From contig JAAEPD010000318.1 of the NCBI GenBank assembly GCA_024222455.1, forward strand, positions 1 through 64,000: a DNA stretch of 64,000 bases, given 5' to 3'. Shown here piece after piece: positions 1 to 8,152 of this stretch. The notes beneath the pieces are model-generated. The model saw nothing but the letters and a program-made list of their open reading frames with translations. It did not search any database and was not told the origin of the DNA. A program made the translations under genes and the position numbers. Source of the DNA: Aureispira sp. (GTDB lineage: Bacteria; Bacteroidota; Bacteroidia; Chitinophagales; Saprospiraceae). Position 1 is the first letter of the stretch, and each line of letters starts with the position of its first letter.

Positions 1-2
1 GG

Positions 3-107
3 AAAGGAGACATATGGGAATTGAAAATGAAAGACCCTCTAGCCGATATTCCCCATCCACCACCTCCCAATTTCTTTGTGAGGAGGTCGTGGATGAAAAA
101 TATCTAA
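3..107 (+). CDS. C-terminal tail of an unidentified protein (partial, runs off left edge)
   Basis: A + strand frame is open from the left edge to TAA at 105-107. It encodes about 34 residues including a proline run (DIPHPPPPNFF) and a basic end (VRRSWMKNI). The proline-rich then basic composition looks like a protein tail rather than chance, but nothing identifies a family. A second open + frame runs through the same bases (to 127) and looks less protein-like. It converges on the broken minus-strand gene at 138-421. Confidence is low because only the last residues are visible. Confidence 0.25.
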   Translation, partial: KGDIWELKMKDPLADIPHPPPPNFFVRRSWMKNI

Positions 108-137
108 TAAATTTAAAATCGGCTTAAATTGGTCCTG

Positions 138-421
138 CTAACGGGGTACACCGTACCTTTCTGCATGAAATCCTCTAAGACTCTCCAATATCATGTTGTA
201 GAGATAGTTTTTGATTACATGAAATTGCTTAATGAATTTTTCATTAACAAACTTCTTTCGAATCTTGTCTTCATCATATTTTTTCTGACGCTCTAGTGCA
301 TCAAAAACCTTGATGTATTGATTGTCTTTTTTTGATATTTGGAGGAGTATAGTTTAAAGTATCGTTTCTCCTGTTTGTTTAGAGAGTGAATTAAGGCAAA
401 TAAATCTTTAGATACAGCCAT
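138..421 (-). pseudogene. Frameshifted and truncated remnant of a lysine-rich Bacteroidota protein
   Basis: From ATG at 421-419 the minus strand reads MAVSKDLFALIHSLNKQEKR and continues to SSKYQKK, then shifts frame at a run of seven A residues (T run about 327-333 on +). Adding one A restores a good reading frame (KKDNQYIKVFDALERQKKYD, then IKQFHVIKNYLYN) to TAG at 140-138. The start resembles a family of longer Bacteroidota proteins that I remember only as uncharacterised. Two defects are therefore visible: a 1-base homopolymer deletion, and what looks like loss of the 3' part after about 93 codons. No function can be assigned. Confidence 0.55.
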
Positions 422-547
422 GATACGTTATTTGAAGAATGAAAATATGCTATTGAAAAACTACGAATAAAAAGGGTTAAAGTCTATTTTTATAGTGCTT
501 TTATGTGGGAAGTGTTGTTTGAATAACTACAGAATACTATAAAGTGG

Positions 548-976
548 TTGGAGACTTATTTTGGAGGACCTAAGTTGTTGTCAAAGAGTGAAGTAGCTTT
601 TAAACTAGATGGTGCTCAATGGCAGTATGGAAGAAAACGTGTTCAGAACCTTATAGCTAGCTATAATGGGGGGCATTTATCTCCAAAAATACATGACAAT
701 GCTCTCAAAAGTCGTATGCTCAAGCACGCTCAAAATCGTTTTAAAGATAGCGATATAATTAATGTATCGCTTAGAGCACAATCTGTAGATGTCTCTAAAG
801 ACCAGCGATGGATTGATGTAATCGTGGCAACTGCCAACAAATCTGAGGGTACTTGCAGTTTGATAAGTGTGAGTGTTTGGGAGGAAGCTTCTAATAATTC
901 ATTACAGCGTTTTGTGCCTCAAAATGTAACTCGTCTGCCTTATGAGATCATTACCAAAATCCAAAATGTGCAATAA
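548..976 (+). CDS. Hypothetical protein, 142 aa, TTG start
   Basis: The frame begins at TTG 548; the in-frame stop upstream is at 524-526 and there is no in-frame ATG or GTG before codon 57, so the start is uncertain and 5' truncation is possible. The product is soluble with no signal peptide or membrane segment. It has a basic N-terminal half (QYGRKRVQN, KSRMLKHAQNRF) and an alternating hydrophobic C-terminal half (WIDVIVATAN, CSLISVSVW) that looks like beta strands. A good hairpin terminator follows at 1022-1052, supporting a real transcription unit. I do not recognise the family. Confidence 0.5.
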   Translation: METYFGGPKLLSKSEVAFKLDGAQWQYGRKRVQNLIASYNGGHLSPKIHDNALKSRMLKHAQNRFKDSDIINVSLRAQSVDVSKDQRWIDVIVATANKSEGTCSLISVSVWEEASNNSLQRFVPQNVTRLPYEIITKIQNVQ

Positions 977-1021
977 GCTTATTAAATATAGTTCTATAAA
1001 CCATTATTCAAAGGAGAGTTT

Positions 1022-1052
1022 AACCTATCGAAACAAGTTCGATGGTTTTTTC
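1022..1052 (+). terminator. Intrinsic terminator after the 548-976 gene
   Basis: An 11/10-base hairpin (AACCTATCGAA paired with TTCGATGGTT, one bulged T, loop ACAAG) is followed at once by a T run. It lies 46 bases after the stop of the upstream gene and before the photolyase. Confidence 0.75.
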
Positions 1053-1196
1053 TTTTTTCAGAAAAAAGTGAAAATGGTCAACACTATCTTATTTTGAATT
1101 GTTTCCTTATTGTGAAATTTATCACTAACAATGTCTAGACAGCAGGTTAATTTAACTCTTTAGAGAGGATGGAGAATTATATCAAAAAGACAGCTT

Positions 1197-2576
1197 ATGA
1201 AAAAAGTGAAAAAAATCATTGTGTGGTTTCGGCAAGACTTACGTCTGCATGATAATGAAGCTTTAGCAGAGGCTTATAAACGAGCAGAAGAGGTTATTCC
1301 AGTTTATGTGTTTGATGAACGACAGTTTAGTGGGAAAACAACTTATGGTTTTGCAAAAACAGCTAAGTATCGAGCAAAGTTTATAATAGAGGCAGTTCAA
1401 GACCTTAAAAATTCTTTTCAAGCTAAGGGGATTGATCTCATAGTTCGAAGAGGTAAACCTGAAGAGGAGGTTTTTAAACTAGTAGAAGAGCTAAAAACGA
1501 GTTGGGTTTTTGCCAATATGGAACGGACTGCAGAGGAGGTTGAAGTACAAAATGCTTTAGAGAAAAATTTATGGACGATAGGGAAGGAGCTACAGTTTTT
1601 TAGGGGCAAAATGCTTTATTATACTCAAGATTTGCCATTTCCCATAACACATGCACCCGACATATTTAAATTGTTTAGAAAGGAGTTGGAGCGTTTTGTT
1701 ATGGTTAGAGAACCCTTAGCTGAGCCATCTGAGTTCAAGCCTTTTTCAGAAAAGATAGAGGTAGGAGATTTGCCTAAAATCGAGGATTTTGGACATCAAC
1801 CATTTGAGGTAGATGGACGTAGTGTCTTAGATTTTAGAGGAGGAGAAACTGCAGGTTTGGAGCGACTAAAGTACTATCTTTGGGATAGTGATTGTGTACA
1901 ACAATACGAAAATACTCGAAACGGATTGCTTGGCGCAGATTATTCTTCTAAACTTTCGCCTTGGTTAGCGCTGGGCTGTATATCACCTAAGCATGTCTAT
2001 TGGGAACTAAAGGCCTATGAGCAAAAACGTAAGAAAAATAAATCAACTTATGCTTTGTTTTTAGAGTTGCTTTGGCGTGATTTCTTTAGACTTATGGGCA
2101 AAAAACATGGCAATAAGATATTTTTGAAAGGTGGAATTTTAGAGCGTGAACGAAAAGAACTGAATGAAGATTTAGCAATTTTTGAGCAATGGGCAACTGG
2201 ACAAACTGGAATCCCTTTTATTGATGCTAATATGCTAGAGCTAAATAAAACAGGGTTTATGTCGAATAGAGGTCGACAAAATGTAGCCAGTTATTTGGTT
2301 AATGATTTGGGCATAAACTGGCAAATAGGAGCAGAGTATTTTGAATCGTTATTGGTGGACTATGATGTTTGTAGCAATTGGTGCAACTGGAATTATATAG
2401 CAAGAGTAGGCACTGACCCTAGAGATGAACGCTATTTTAATCCTTTGACACAAGCCAAACGCTATGACCCTAAGGGCGACTATGCAAAATGTTGGTTGCC
2501 TCATCTCAACGGCATTCCAGCAGAGGAGATACACGAAAAATCTTCTCGCAACGATAGGAATTTACAAGCACATTAG
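1197..2576 (+). CDS. Cryptochrome DASH / deoxyribodipyrimidine photolyase family protein
   Basis: Flavoprotein of the photolyase/cryptochrome superfamily, DASH branch; members repair cyclobutane pyrimidine dimers, mainly in single-stranded DNA, or act as blue-light sensors. The N-terminal Rossmann-like antenna domain starts with IVWFRQDLRLHDNEAL (residues 8-23). The C-terminal FAD-binding half carries SPWLALGCISPKHVYWEL, LWRDFFRLMGKKHG and, most tellingly, GFMSNRGRQNVASYL then DYDVCSNWCNWNYIARVGTDPR, close to the DASH consensus. At 459 residues it is near the usual length. The ATG at 1197 is chosen because homology begins immediately. It is monocistronic, with a terminator at 2591-2627. Substrate (repair or signalling) cannot be settled from sequence. 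Confidence 0.95.
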   Translation: MKKVKKIIVWFRQDLRLHDNEALAEAYKRAEEVIPVYVFDERQFSGKTTYGFAKTAKYRAKFIIEAVQDLKNSFQAKGIDLIVRRGKPEEEVFKLVEELKTSWVFANMERTAEEVEVQNALEKNLWTIGKELQFFRGKMLYYTQDLPFPITHAPDIFKLFRKELERFVMVREPLAEPSEFKPFSEKIEVGDLPKIEDFGHQPFEVDGRSVLDFRGGETAGLERLKYYLWDSDCVQQYENTRNGLLGADYSSKLSPWLALGCISPKHVYWELKAYEQKRKKNKSTYALFLELLWRDFFRLMGKKHGNKIFLKGGILERERKELNEDLAIFEQWATGQTGIPFIDANMLELNKTGFMSNRGRQNVASYLVNDLGINWQIGAEYFESLLVDYDVCSNWCNWNYIARVGTDPRDERYFNPLTQAKRYDPKGDYAKCWLPHLNGIPAEEIHEKSSRNDRNLQAH

Positions 2577-2590
2577 TAAGGTATAAAGCA

Positions 2591-2627
2591 ACAGCCCTAA
2601 ATCATCTTGATTTAGGGCTGTTTTTTT
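2591..2627 (+). terminator. Strong intrinsic terminator after the photolyase
   Basis: A perfect 13-bp stem (CAGCCCTAAATCA paired with TGATTTAGGGCTG, 3-base loop) is followed by seven T. It reaches the stop codon of the convergent gene at 2626, so it may also slow transcription from the other side, although the minus strand lacks a good T tract. Confidence 0.9.
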
Positions 2628-3267
2628 AGAAAAGATTTCTGTTTGTCAATAATTCCTCATTTGTAAAAGCTTCTATTTTAGCTATTTGTTCCTTTATTTT
2701 AGCTATTTGGGGATTAGGATTAGGCACCTTTTTACTATAATAATCTTTCATCTCCTTCATTTTTCGACGCAGTTGTCGAATCTTAGCAGCTCTATCTTCC
2801 TTTCTATGCTTTAGATGCATTTGCTTTTCCTTAGTTAGAATTTTTTGGATGTTTTTTGGGGCTTCTGAAATATAAGGTAATATGCGCATCAAAAGATCTC
2901 TAAAGACACAAAGATCAACTTCATACTTATCATAGAGCTGTTTCATCTTACCACTAAAAGTTTGGATAGTCTGATCTATTGCCATCATCATTTTTTGAGA
3001 ATCTTTAATACTCTTAGTGTTAGTCAAATCTAAGTGTTTAGGTTGGGCATAGCCTGCCTTCAGATTTTTCTGATCGAGTATTTTGTCCTGCAAAAGTATA
3101 TGCAACCTATGATCTTGATTTTTTAATGCAGCTAAATCAAGGTAAGGTTTAACCATATCAAAAACTGCTAGAGTTGTTTGAATTGCACTCGCTTTAGTGC
3201 TCACTGTTGAGCGCTGTTGGTTAGCATTCATTTCCATCAGCTCTAGTGGATGTGGAGGACAAGGCAT
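2626..3267 (-). CDS. Hypothetical coiled-coil protein, 213 aa
   Basis: Second gene of a two-gene unit with the M19-like dipeptidase: its ATG lies 4 bases after that gene's stop, so they are almost certainly co-transcribed and coupled. There is no signal peptide or membrane segment. The sequence is mostly helical and charged, with a strongly basic coiled-coil region from about residue 140 (KEKQMHLKHRKEDRAAKIRQ, then LRRKMKEMKDYYSKK) and a C-terminal helix IAKIKEQIAKIEAF. I recognise no family. It may be a cytoplasmic partner of the upstream gene's product, but that product appears exported, so the pairing is unexplained. Confidence 0.65.
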   Translation of the reverse strand: MPCPPHPLELMEMNANQQRSTVSTKASAIQTTLAVFDMVKPYLDLAALKNQDHRLHILLQDKILDQKNLKAGYAQPKHLDLTNTKSIKDSQKMMMAIDQTIQTFSGKMKQLYDKYEVDLCVFRDLLMRILPYISEAPKNIQKILTKEKQMHLKHRKEDRAAKIRQLRRKMKEMKDYYSKKVPNPNPQIAKIKEQIAKIEAFTNEELLTNRNLF

Positions 3268-3270
3268 AGT

Positions 3271-4845
3271 TTATTCTTTAGGTAGATTAGCTTTTATAAA
3301 TTCTAAGGCATTACTATACATCACTTTCTCTACAATTTCTTGAGCACTATAATTACCCATTAAACGCTGAATTTCTTTGCTAGAAAAATAGCCATCTATA
3401 TCCTTAGGTGCCTCAAAAAAGGTTAATAAATCAGTAGCTAGTCGAGTCATATCTTCCGAAGAGGCATAAACATCTAAAGTATGTGTCCAATTGTCGAAAT
3501 TAGAGCTAATACTTATGTTAGACCAAGGAGCTTTAGTATTTAGCTTAGCAACCGTACAAAGGTTAGCTACAATAGCTTTTATGGCAACGTCTCTACGTTC
3601 TGCACTGCCTTCTGGCTGGCTGTAGTAGGCAAGCTGCCAACTTGCATTCATGAGTTGATCTCTATCTAAAGATAGACCAATGAGCCCTTTAGATTCAATG
3701 ATTTTTTGAATGTCTGAACTGTTTATAATATCTAGTTTTCGGTGATGGTCTGCCATATTATCAGGCAGTTTTTTCAAGCTCTTTTTTTCAAGCCTTTTAT
3801 CTAATTCAGAACCTACACCTTCTATACCTACATGGCTAGCCAAAATAGGAACAATATCTCCTAAATTAGCTTTAGCGCTAAGGTGTTCATAGTACCAGTT
3901 TTTGCTAGCTCTATCTATTCCACTGATGTCTATCAAGATGCGATGCCCTTTATTGTTGTCTAATAAACGAGCAACTACTTTTTTGCCTAGAGCAGAAAAA
4001 CCTTCATATTCTATTAACTTAGGAAGTGTATTACTTTGAGCATTAGATAGTTCATTGCTTTTGCCACAAATGCCAGCATAATAATAGTTGTCAAAACTCA
4101 TGCTAAATATAGGCACTTTTAGATGGAAGCCTCCATATCCACAATCATCAATAAACTGGATACCCTTTAGTTTATCTATATTGCTGAATACAAAATTTTT
4201 AAATTCGGGTGTTTCTGTTTGTTGCTGCTCTATAAATAGAAAATTACTCAAACTATGGCCTCCTTTTATGCTAAGCACCATACCTAGAGTATTATCAGAT
4301 TGCATAACTTGGTCAACATCTTTTGCTGATTTTAGGAGTTGGTATTGTTGTACTTGTTCTTCTATAGCATGAGAGTACGGTTCCTGGTCTTTCAGGAAAA
4401 CTATATGGTTAATTACCTCATTAAAATGATTAATATTGTTAAGTATAAAATCATCTTCTTTATAAGCAAGTCCTGTTAGAGATTCGTATATAGCACTTCG
4501 AGTGCCTGATCGCAAAAAAACATTATGAAATAAATTGCGCTCTGGAGCTGCAATGACTTGATTCGATATTTTTACATTGCCTGTGACTAAATTCTCTAGA
4601 GAGCTTTGAGCATTCTTAGGGTAATATTTATAAGAATTGAGGATAGCCTTATGAATATCTACATTATGAGATTTATACTCTCGACTTTCCCAAATATTAG
4701 CAGTATAGGTTTTTCTAGAGTCAAATGCTCTTTTGGTGGAGGACACTGACATGTCAATGTGTTTAGGGATAAAGTATTCTTCTTGCCCATAGCCAATTGT
4801 GGTTAAAAATAAGGCTATACAAATAAATATAAAGGGGCTTTTCAT
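3271..4845 (-). CDS. Secreted dipeptidase-like protein, peptidase M19 (renal dipeptidase) superfamily
   Basis: M19 enzymes are zinc metallopeptidases that cleave dipeptides. Residues 1-20 form a signal peptide ending GYG-Q, so the protein is exported. The M19 fold is suggested by MVLSIKGGH, GIQFIDDCGYGG, ILIDISGIDRAS, VPILASHVGIEGVG, SKGLIGLSLDRDQ, a SNFDNWTHTLDVY segment (place of the family's SDFDG) and a typical C-terminal helix LMGNYSAQEIVEKVMYSNAL. The N-terminal metal motif appears as HIDMS rather than HxD-T/L, so catalysis is uncertain. At 524 residues it is longer than classical M19 proteins (about 350-400). It is followed at 4 bases by the coiled-coil gene. Confidence 0.7.
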   Translation of the reverse strand: MKSPFIFICIALFLTTIGYGQEEYFIPKHIDMSVSSTKRAFDSRKTYTANIWESREYKSHNVDIHKAILNSYKYYPKNAQSSLENLVTGNVKISNQVIAAPERNLFHNVFLRSGTRSAIYESLTGLAYKEDDFILNNINHFNEVINHIVFLKDQEPYSHAIEEQVQQYQLLKSAKDVDQVMQSDNTLGMVLSIKGGHSLSNFLFIEQQQTETPEFKNFVFSNIDKLKGIQFIDDCGYGGFHLKVPIFSMSFDNYYYAGICGKSNELSNAQSNTLPKLIEYEGFSALGKKVVARLLDNNKGHRILIDISGIDRASKNWYYEHLSAKANLGDIVPILASHVGIEGVGSELDKRLEKKSLKKLPDNMADHHRKLDIINSSDIQKIIESKGLIGLSLDRDQLMNASWQLAYYSQPEGSAERRDVAIKAIVANLCTVAKLNTKAPWSNISISSNFDNWTHTLDVYASSEDMTRLATDLLTFFEAPKDIDGYFSSKEIQRLMGNYSAQEIVEKVMYSNALEFIKANLPKE

Positions 4846-5141
4846 TGCACGTAGTTGTTTAATGATTATTAAATACTAGGAGTAGGTTATTACAATAATA
4901 ATGAAATCTGACTAAATAAACAACTGAGAATTTAAAAAGTGTGGATATAATTGGTTGGTAGTCAGTGGGAAAGTGGATGGTTGATAATTTTTTTTAAGAG
5001 TTGCACCCTAATTTAGCTATGTTTTGACGTTATATAAATAATCCAAGTTGTTCATTTTTTGCAAAACTAGTGGGTTTTATGACAGAGACTTATTACTTTT
5101 AGCAATAACCTATAGAGATATATTAACACCTAATAAAGATT

Positions 5142-5891
5142 ATGTACAAAGACCAAAAAGTAGTTGTTGTCTTGCCAGCATACAATGCGGCATTAACTTT
5201 AGAAAAAACTTATAATGAAATACCTTTTGATTTAGTTGATGAGGTTATCCTTTGTGATGATGCTAGTAAGGACCATACTGCAGAACTAGGCAAAAAGCTA
5301 GGGATAGAACACATTATCATTCATGAAAATAACAAAGGTTATGGTGGTAATCAAAAATCCTTATACAACAAAGCCTTAGAAATAGGTGGCGATATTGTCA
5401 TCATGTTGCATCCAGATTATCAATATACTCCTAAGCTTATTCCTTCTATGGTTAATGTCATAGGAGAAGGTCTATATCCTGTAGTATTAGGATCTAGGAT
5501 TTTGGGTAAAGGAGCGCTGAAAGGAGGAATGCCTATATATAAGTATATAGCAAATCGATTCTTGACCTTATTCCAGAATATCTTGATTAAGTATAAATTA
5601 TCAGAATATCATACAGGGTATCGCTCTTTTAGTAGAGAAGTACTAGAAACTATTGATTTTAATGCCAATTCAGATGATTTTGTATTTGATAATGAGATGC
5701 TATCACAGATAGTTTATGCAGGGTTTGACATAGGAGAGGTTACTTGTCCTACCAAATATTTTGATGAAGCTTCCTCCATTAATCTTAAGCGTAGTATCAA
5801 ATATGGATTTGGAGTGTTGAGAGTTTCATTGAGTCATCGTTTCAATAAGTGGGGTTTACGCAAGACGGCTCGTTACAAGAAGCTAAAATAG
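5142..5891 (+). CDS. Glycosyltransferase family 2 protein
   Basis: A 249-residue GT-A type glycosyltransferase. The start KVVVVLPAYNAALTLEKTY is the typical GT2 nucleotide-binding strand, followed by DEVILCDDASKDHT and a metal-binding region IVIMLHPDYQYTP in place of the usual DxD. It resembles polyprenyl-phosphate sugar synthases (DPM1/DpgS-like) in size and layout but lacks their C-terminal membrane helices. The donor and acceptor are unknown. It stands alone with a 296-base divergent region upstream shared with the dipeptidase gene; I see no clear promoter in that region. A terminator at 5938-5966 lies inside the convergent neighbour's 3' end. Confidence 0.85.
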   Translation: MYKDQKVVVVLPAYNAALTLEKTYNEIPFDLVDEVILCDDASKDHTAELGKKLGIEHIIIHENNKGYGGNQKSLYNKALEIGGDIVIMLHPDYQYTPKLIPSMVNVIGEGLYPVVLGSRILGKGALKGGMPIYKYIANRFLTLFQNILIKYKLSEYHTGYRSFSREVLETIDFNANSDDFVFDNEMLSQIVYAGFDIGEVTCPTKYFDEASSINLKRSIKYGFGVLRVSLSHRFNKWGLRKTARYKKLK

Positions 5892-5900
5892 CTTAGGTAA

Positions 5901-6332
5901 CTATAAAAAATGTTGATAAACAAAAAATAAAAACAAGGCACTACCAATTATGCGTAGTGCTTTTTTGTGTACATTGGCTTGAACAAAAAAGCTAAGTGCT
6001 AAAGGAAGTGCAGCCTCTAAGGTAATCAACACAGCATAGATATTAGTGAGAAATCCACCAGGAATAGTGTAGGCAACCAACTGATTGAATGCCCAAAAAC
6101 CTGATAATGCTAGTCCCGTAAAAAATAAATACCGCCCTTCTTGTTCATTAGTAACACTTACTGTTATACGCTTCTCTAAGCGAGTTAAGGCATTGTCATA
6201 GGTTTGTTGTTCTTTGGGCGACAGAGCTGTTGGCGCAAGTACAGGAAGTTGATTGGCTTTGATGTTAAAGCCACAATTTGCACAATAGTTGTCAGACTCT
6301 TCAATATGATTTTTGCAGTTTTTACAGGTCAT
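5901..6332 (-). CDS. Zinc-ribbon membrane protein, 143 aa
   Basis: An N-terminal zinc ribbon (TCKNCKNHIEE then NYCANCG, two CxxC knuckles) precedes a linker and about three hydrophobic segments (LFFTGLALSGFWAF, IYAVLITLEAALPLALSFF, IIGSALFLFFVYQHFL). The layout matches many small bacterial zinc-ribbon membrane proteins of unknown role. I start at ATG 6332, where the ribbon begins; a TTG at 6350 would add only MLNPQT. It is convergent with the GT2 gene, 9 bases apart. It probably places a zinc ribbon on the cytoplasmic face; the function is unknown. Confidence 0.8.
   Translation of the reverse strand: MTCKNCKNHIEESDNYCANCGFNIKANQLPVLAPTALSPKEQQTYDNALTRLEKRITVSVTNEQEGRYLFFTGLALSGFWAFNQLVAYTIPGGFLTNIYAVLITLEAALPLALSFFVQANVHKKALRIIGSALFLFFVYQHFL
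5938..5966 (+). terminator. Intrinsic terminator for the GT2 gene
   Basis: A 7-bp stem (GCACTAC paired with GTAGTGC) is followed by six T, inside the last codons of the convergent zinc-ribbon gene. It lies 47 bases beyond the GT2 stop. Confidence 0.65.
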
Positions 6333-6413
6333 GGTTTGGGGATTCAACAAATTCTGAAGCAGAATATTCTATTACTTAATAAGAATTAATCCTTATTTGT
6401 GAACATTAAACTG

Positions 6414-7976
6414 CTATTCTTTTTGTTTTTTGAATCTGCCAAACAATCTACTAAAGAATGCTTTTATTTTATCTGTCCGAAAAAGAGGTGAGTCGTTGAC
6501 TGCTTTGTAGGTGAGCAATACACTAATAGGAAACAGTGCAACATTGGGCAACCAAGCTCCTAACCAACAAGGCAAAGCAAGCCCTTCAGCCATACGTTCC
6601 CCAACCATGTATAGCACAAAAAATATCATAAAGAAGATAAATGCTACAAGTATCGGAATACCAAAACCACCCTTACGGATAATAGCTCCCATTGGAGCGC
6701 CTATGAATAAAAAGAGTAGGCAAGCTAAGGAATAAGAAAGTTTTTGGTGTATCTCATTTTCATGTTTAATATGGTCAACCTTATTTTTGTCATAATATTT
6801 AGAACTATTCGAGGCCTGACTCTTGATATTTTGAGCAAAACCTATTGCCCTTTGATATAGATAATCACGTTTACTTGCATCTATCATAGCTGCAAGTATA
6901 ATAGTAGTAGTATCAGGGTTTACATCAAATATTTTTTGCTCCATACGAGCGATTGGGGTATATTTTCGGGCAGGTAGATCAGATGTATCTGGTCTATCTG
7001 AACCAATTCTACGATAATGGTAAAGCGAATTGGTATGTTTGACAAGATCTTCCATACGACCAGTCCGTCTATCAGCCAAAGAGTCTATTGCTTTTTTTAG
7101 CTGTTTGGTGGTCATTAGACTATGGTGATTTTTAAATAAATCTTCTTTAGTCTCATTGAACTCAAATTCACTCATATCAAACATAGAGGTATAACTCTTA
7201 AAACTCATACGCATATGAGGATATAAGCTAGGCCGTTTGTTGCTTTGCTCCATTTCCTCGTACCGATGGCCATTAAGTAGTCGAACAACCAAATAACTCT
7301 TGTGAACTATAGTATCTTTAGTAGTTGGAGGCTCATTAGGCGCACCAGGTATATTTATCTTTTCTACAATAGTATCTTTTAGGTAATAAAGTTGACCATT
7401 TTTAGCATTGGTTTGACTCGCATTTCCCTTATTCTGACTATGATCATAAATCTTAATATCAGTTAAGTTCTTTCCATCGGCATCTTTATCTCCAATATAG
7501 AGTGCCATGGTCTTAAAATCATTGTTAAATTGGCCTTTTTCTAAGGTTAAGGTAGGCTTCTGCCTTCGGATATCATAGAGCCTTGCCTTGAACTTGAGGG
7601 CTGCTATAGGAATAAGTTGGTCAGCAAAGATGAAAGACCCCATAGCTATGAATGCACAAAAGATAATTAAAGGCCGCATAATCCTAAATAAGGACACTCC
7701 AGCCGATTTTAAGGTGACCAATTCGTAGTGCTCAGCCAAATTACCCATGGTCATTACAGAGGCAATAGTAATTCCCAAAACAAGCGCACGAGGCAGCATT
7801 GCAATGGCTTGATAAAAGAGTAATTCAAATACCACACTTAGCTCTAGCCCCTTACCAACTATATCATCGATATACTTCCACAAAAACTGCATATTGAATA
7901 TAAACATAGTCACCATTGTCCATGTGATCAATGGTGGTATGAAGCTTCTAACTAGCAGTGTATCTATCTTTTTCAA
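6414..7976 (-). CDS. LptF/LptG-family lipopolysaccharide export permease
   Basis: Inner-membrane permease of the YjgP/YjgQ family, which with LptB and LptC extracts LPS and passes it to the periplasmic bridge. The N-terminus MKKIDTLLVRSFIPPL and three early membrane helices including the AIAMLPRALVLGITIASVM segment and ELVTLKSAGVSLFRIMRP are characteristic. A long periplasmic domain (about residues 110-400) follows, then three C-terminal helices starting KLSYSLACLLFLFIGAPMGA with the conserved IRKGGFG loop. At 520 residues it is longer than E. coli LptF (366), as is usual in Bacteroidota. Monocistronic, with a TAnnTTTG box upstream at 8022-8029. Confidence 0.92.
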   Translation of the reverse strand: MKKIDTLLVRSFIPPLITWTMVTMFIFNMQFLWKYIDDIVGKGLELSVVFELLFYQAIAMLPRALVLGITIASVMTMGNLAEHYELVTLKSAGVSLFRIMRPLIIFCAFIAMGSFIFADQLIPIAALKFKARLYDIRRQKPTLTLEKGQFNNDFKTMALYIGDKDADGKNLTDIKIYDHSQNKGNASQTNAKNGQLYYLKDTIVEKINIPGAPNEPPTTKDTIVHKSYLVVRLLNGHRYEEMEQSNKRPSLYPHMRMSFKSYTSMFDMSEFEFNETKEDLFKNHHSLMTTKQLKKAIDSLADRRTGRMEDLVKHTNSLYHYRRIGSDRPDTSDLPARKYTPIARMEQKIFDVNPDTTTIILAAMIDASKRDYLYQRAIGFAQNIKSQASNSSKYYDKNKVDHIKHENEIHQKLSYSLACLLFLFIGAPMGAIIRKGGFGIPILVAFIFFMIFFVLYMVGERMAEGLALPCWLGAWLPNVALFPISVLLTYKAVNDSPLFRTDKIKAFFSRLFGRFKKQKE

Positions 7977-8021
7977 GCTAATCTTTGATTTAGTTCTGTG
8001 GTCTTAGAATCAAACTGGTCA

Positions 8022-8029
8022 CAAATATA
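8022..8029 (-). promoter_or_regulatory. Minus-7 box (TATATTTG) for the LptF/G gene
   Basis: The minus strand reads TATATTTG, an exact match to the Bacteroidota TAnnTTTG consensus, 46 bases before the ATG at 7976. I see no convincing minus-33 TTG at the expected distance. Confidence 0.45.
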
Positions 8030-8152
8030 CAAAACAACCTATTTCTTTTTTTGAAAAAATGTTATTTATCGTTCACTTAACAGTTATTAGTAGAGCTGTA
8101 ACGAATTTACTATTTTACATTATACCTATAAACCTATTGGGAAATATAAAAA

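Noticed and set aside
14-127. Second + frame at the left edge (ends 127)
   Set aside because: The overlapping frame ending at 107 has a more protein-like proline and basic tail; neither is certain.
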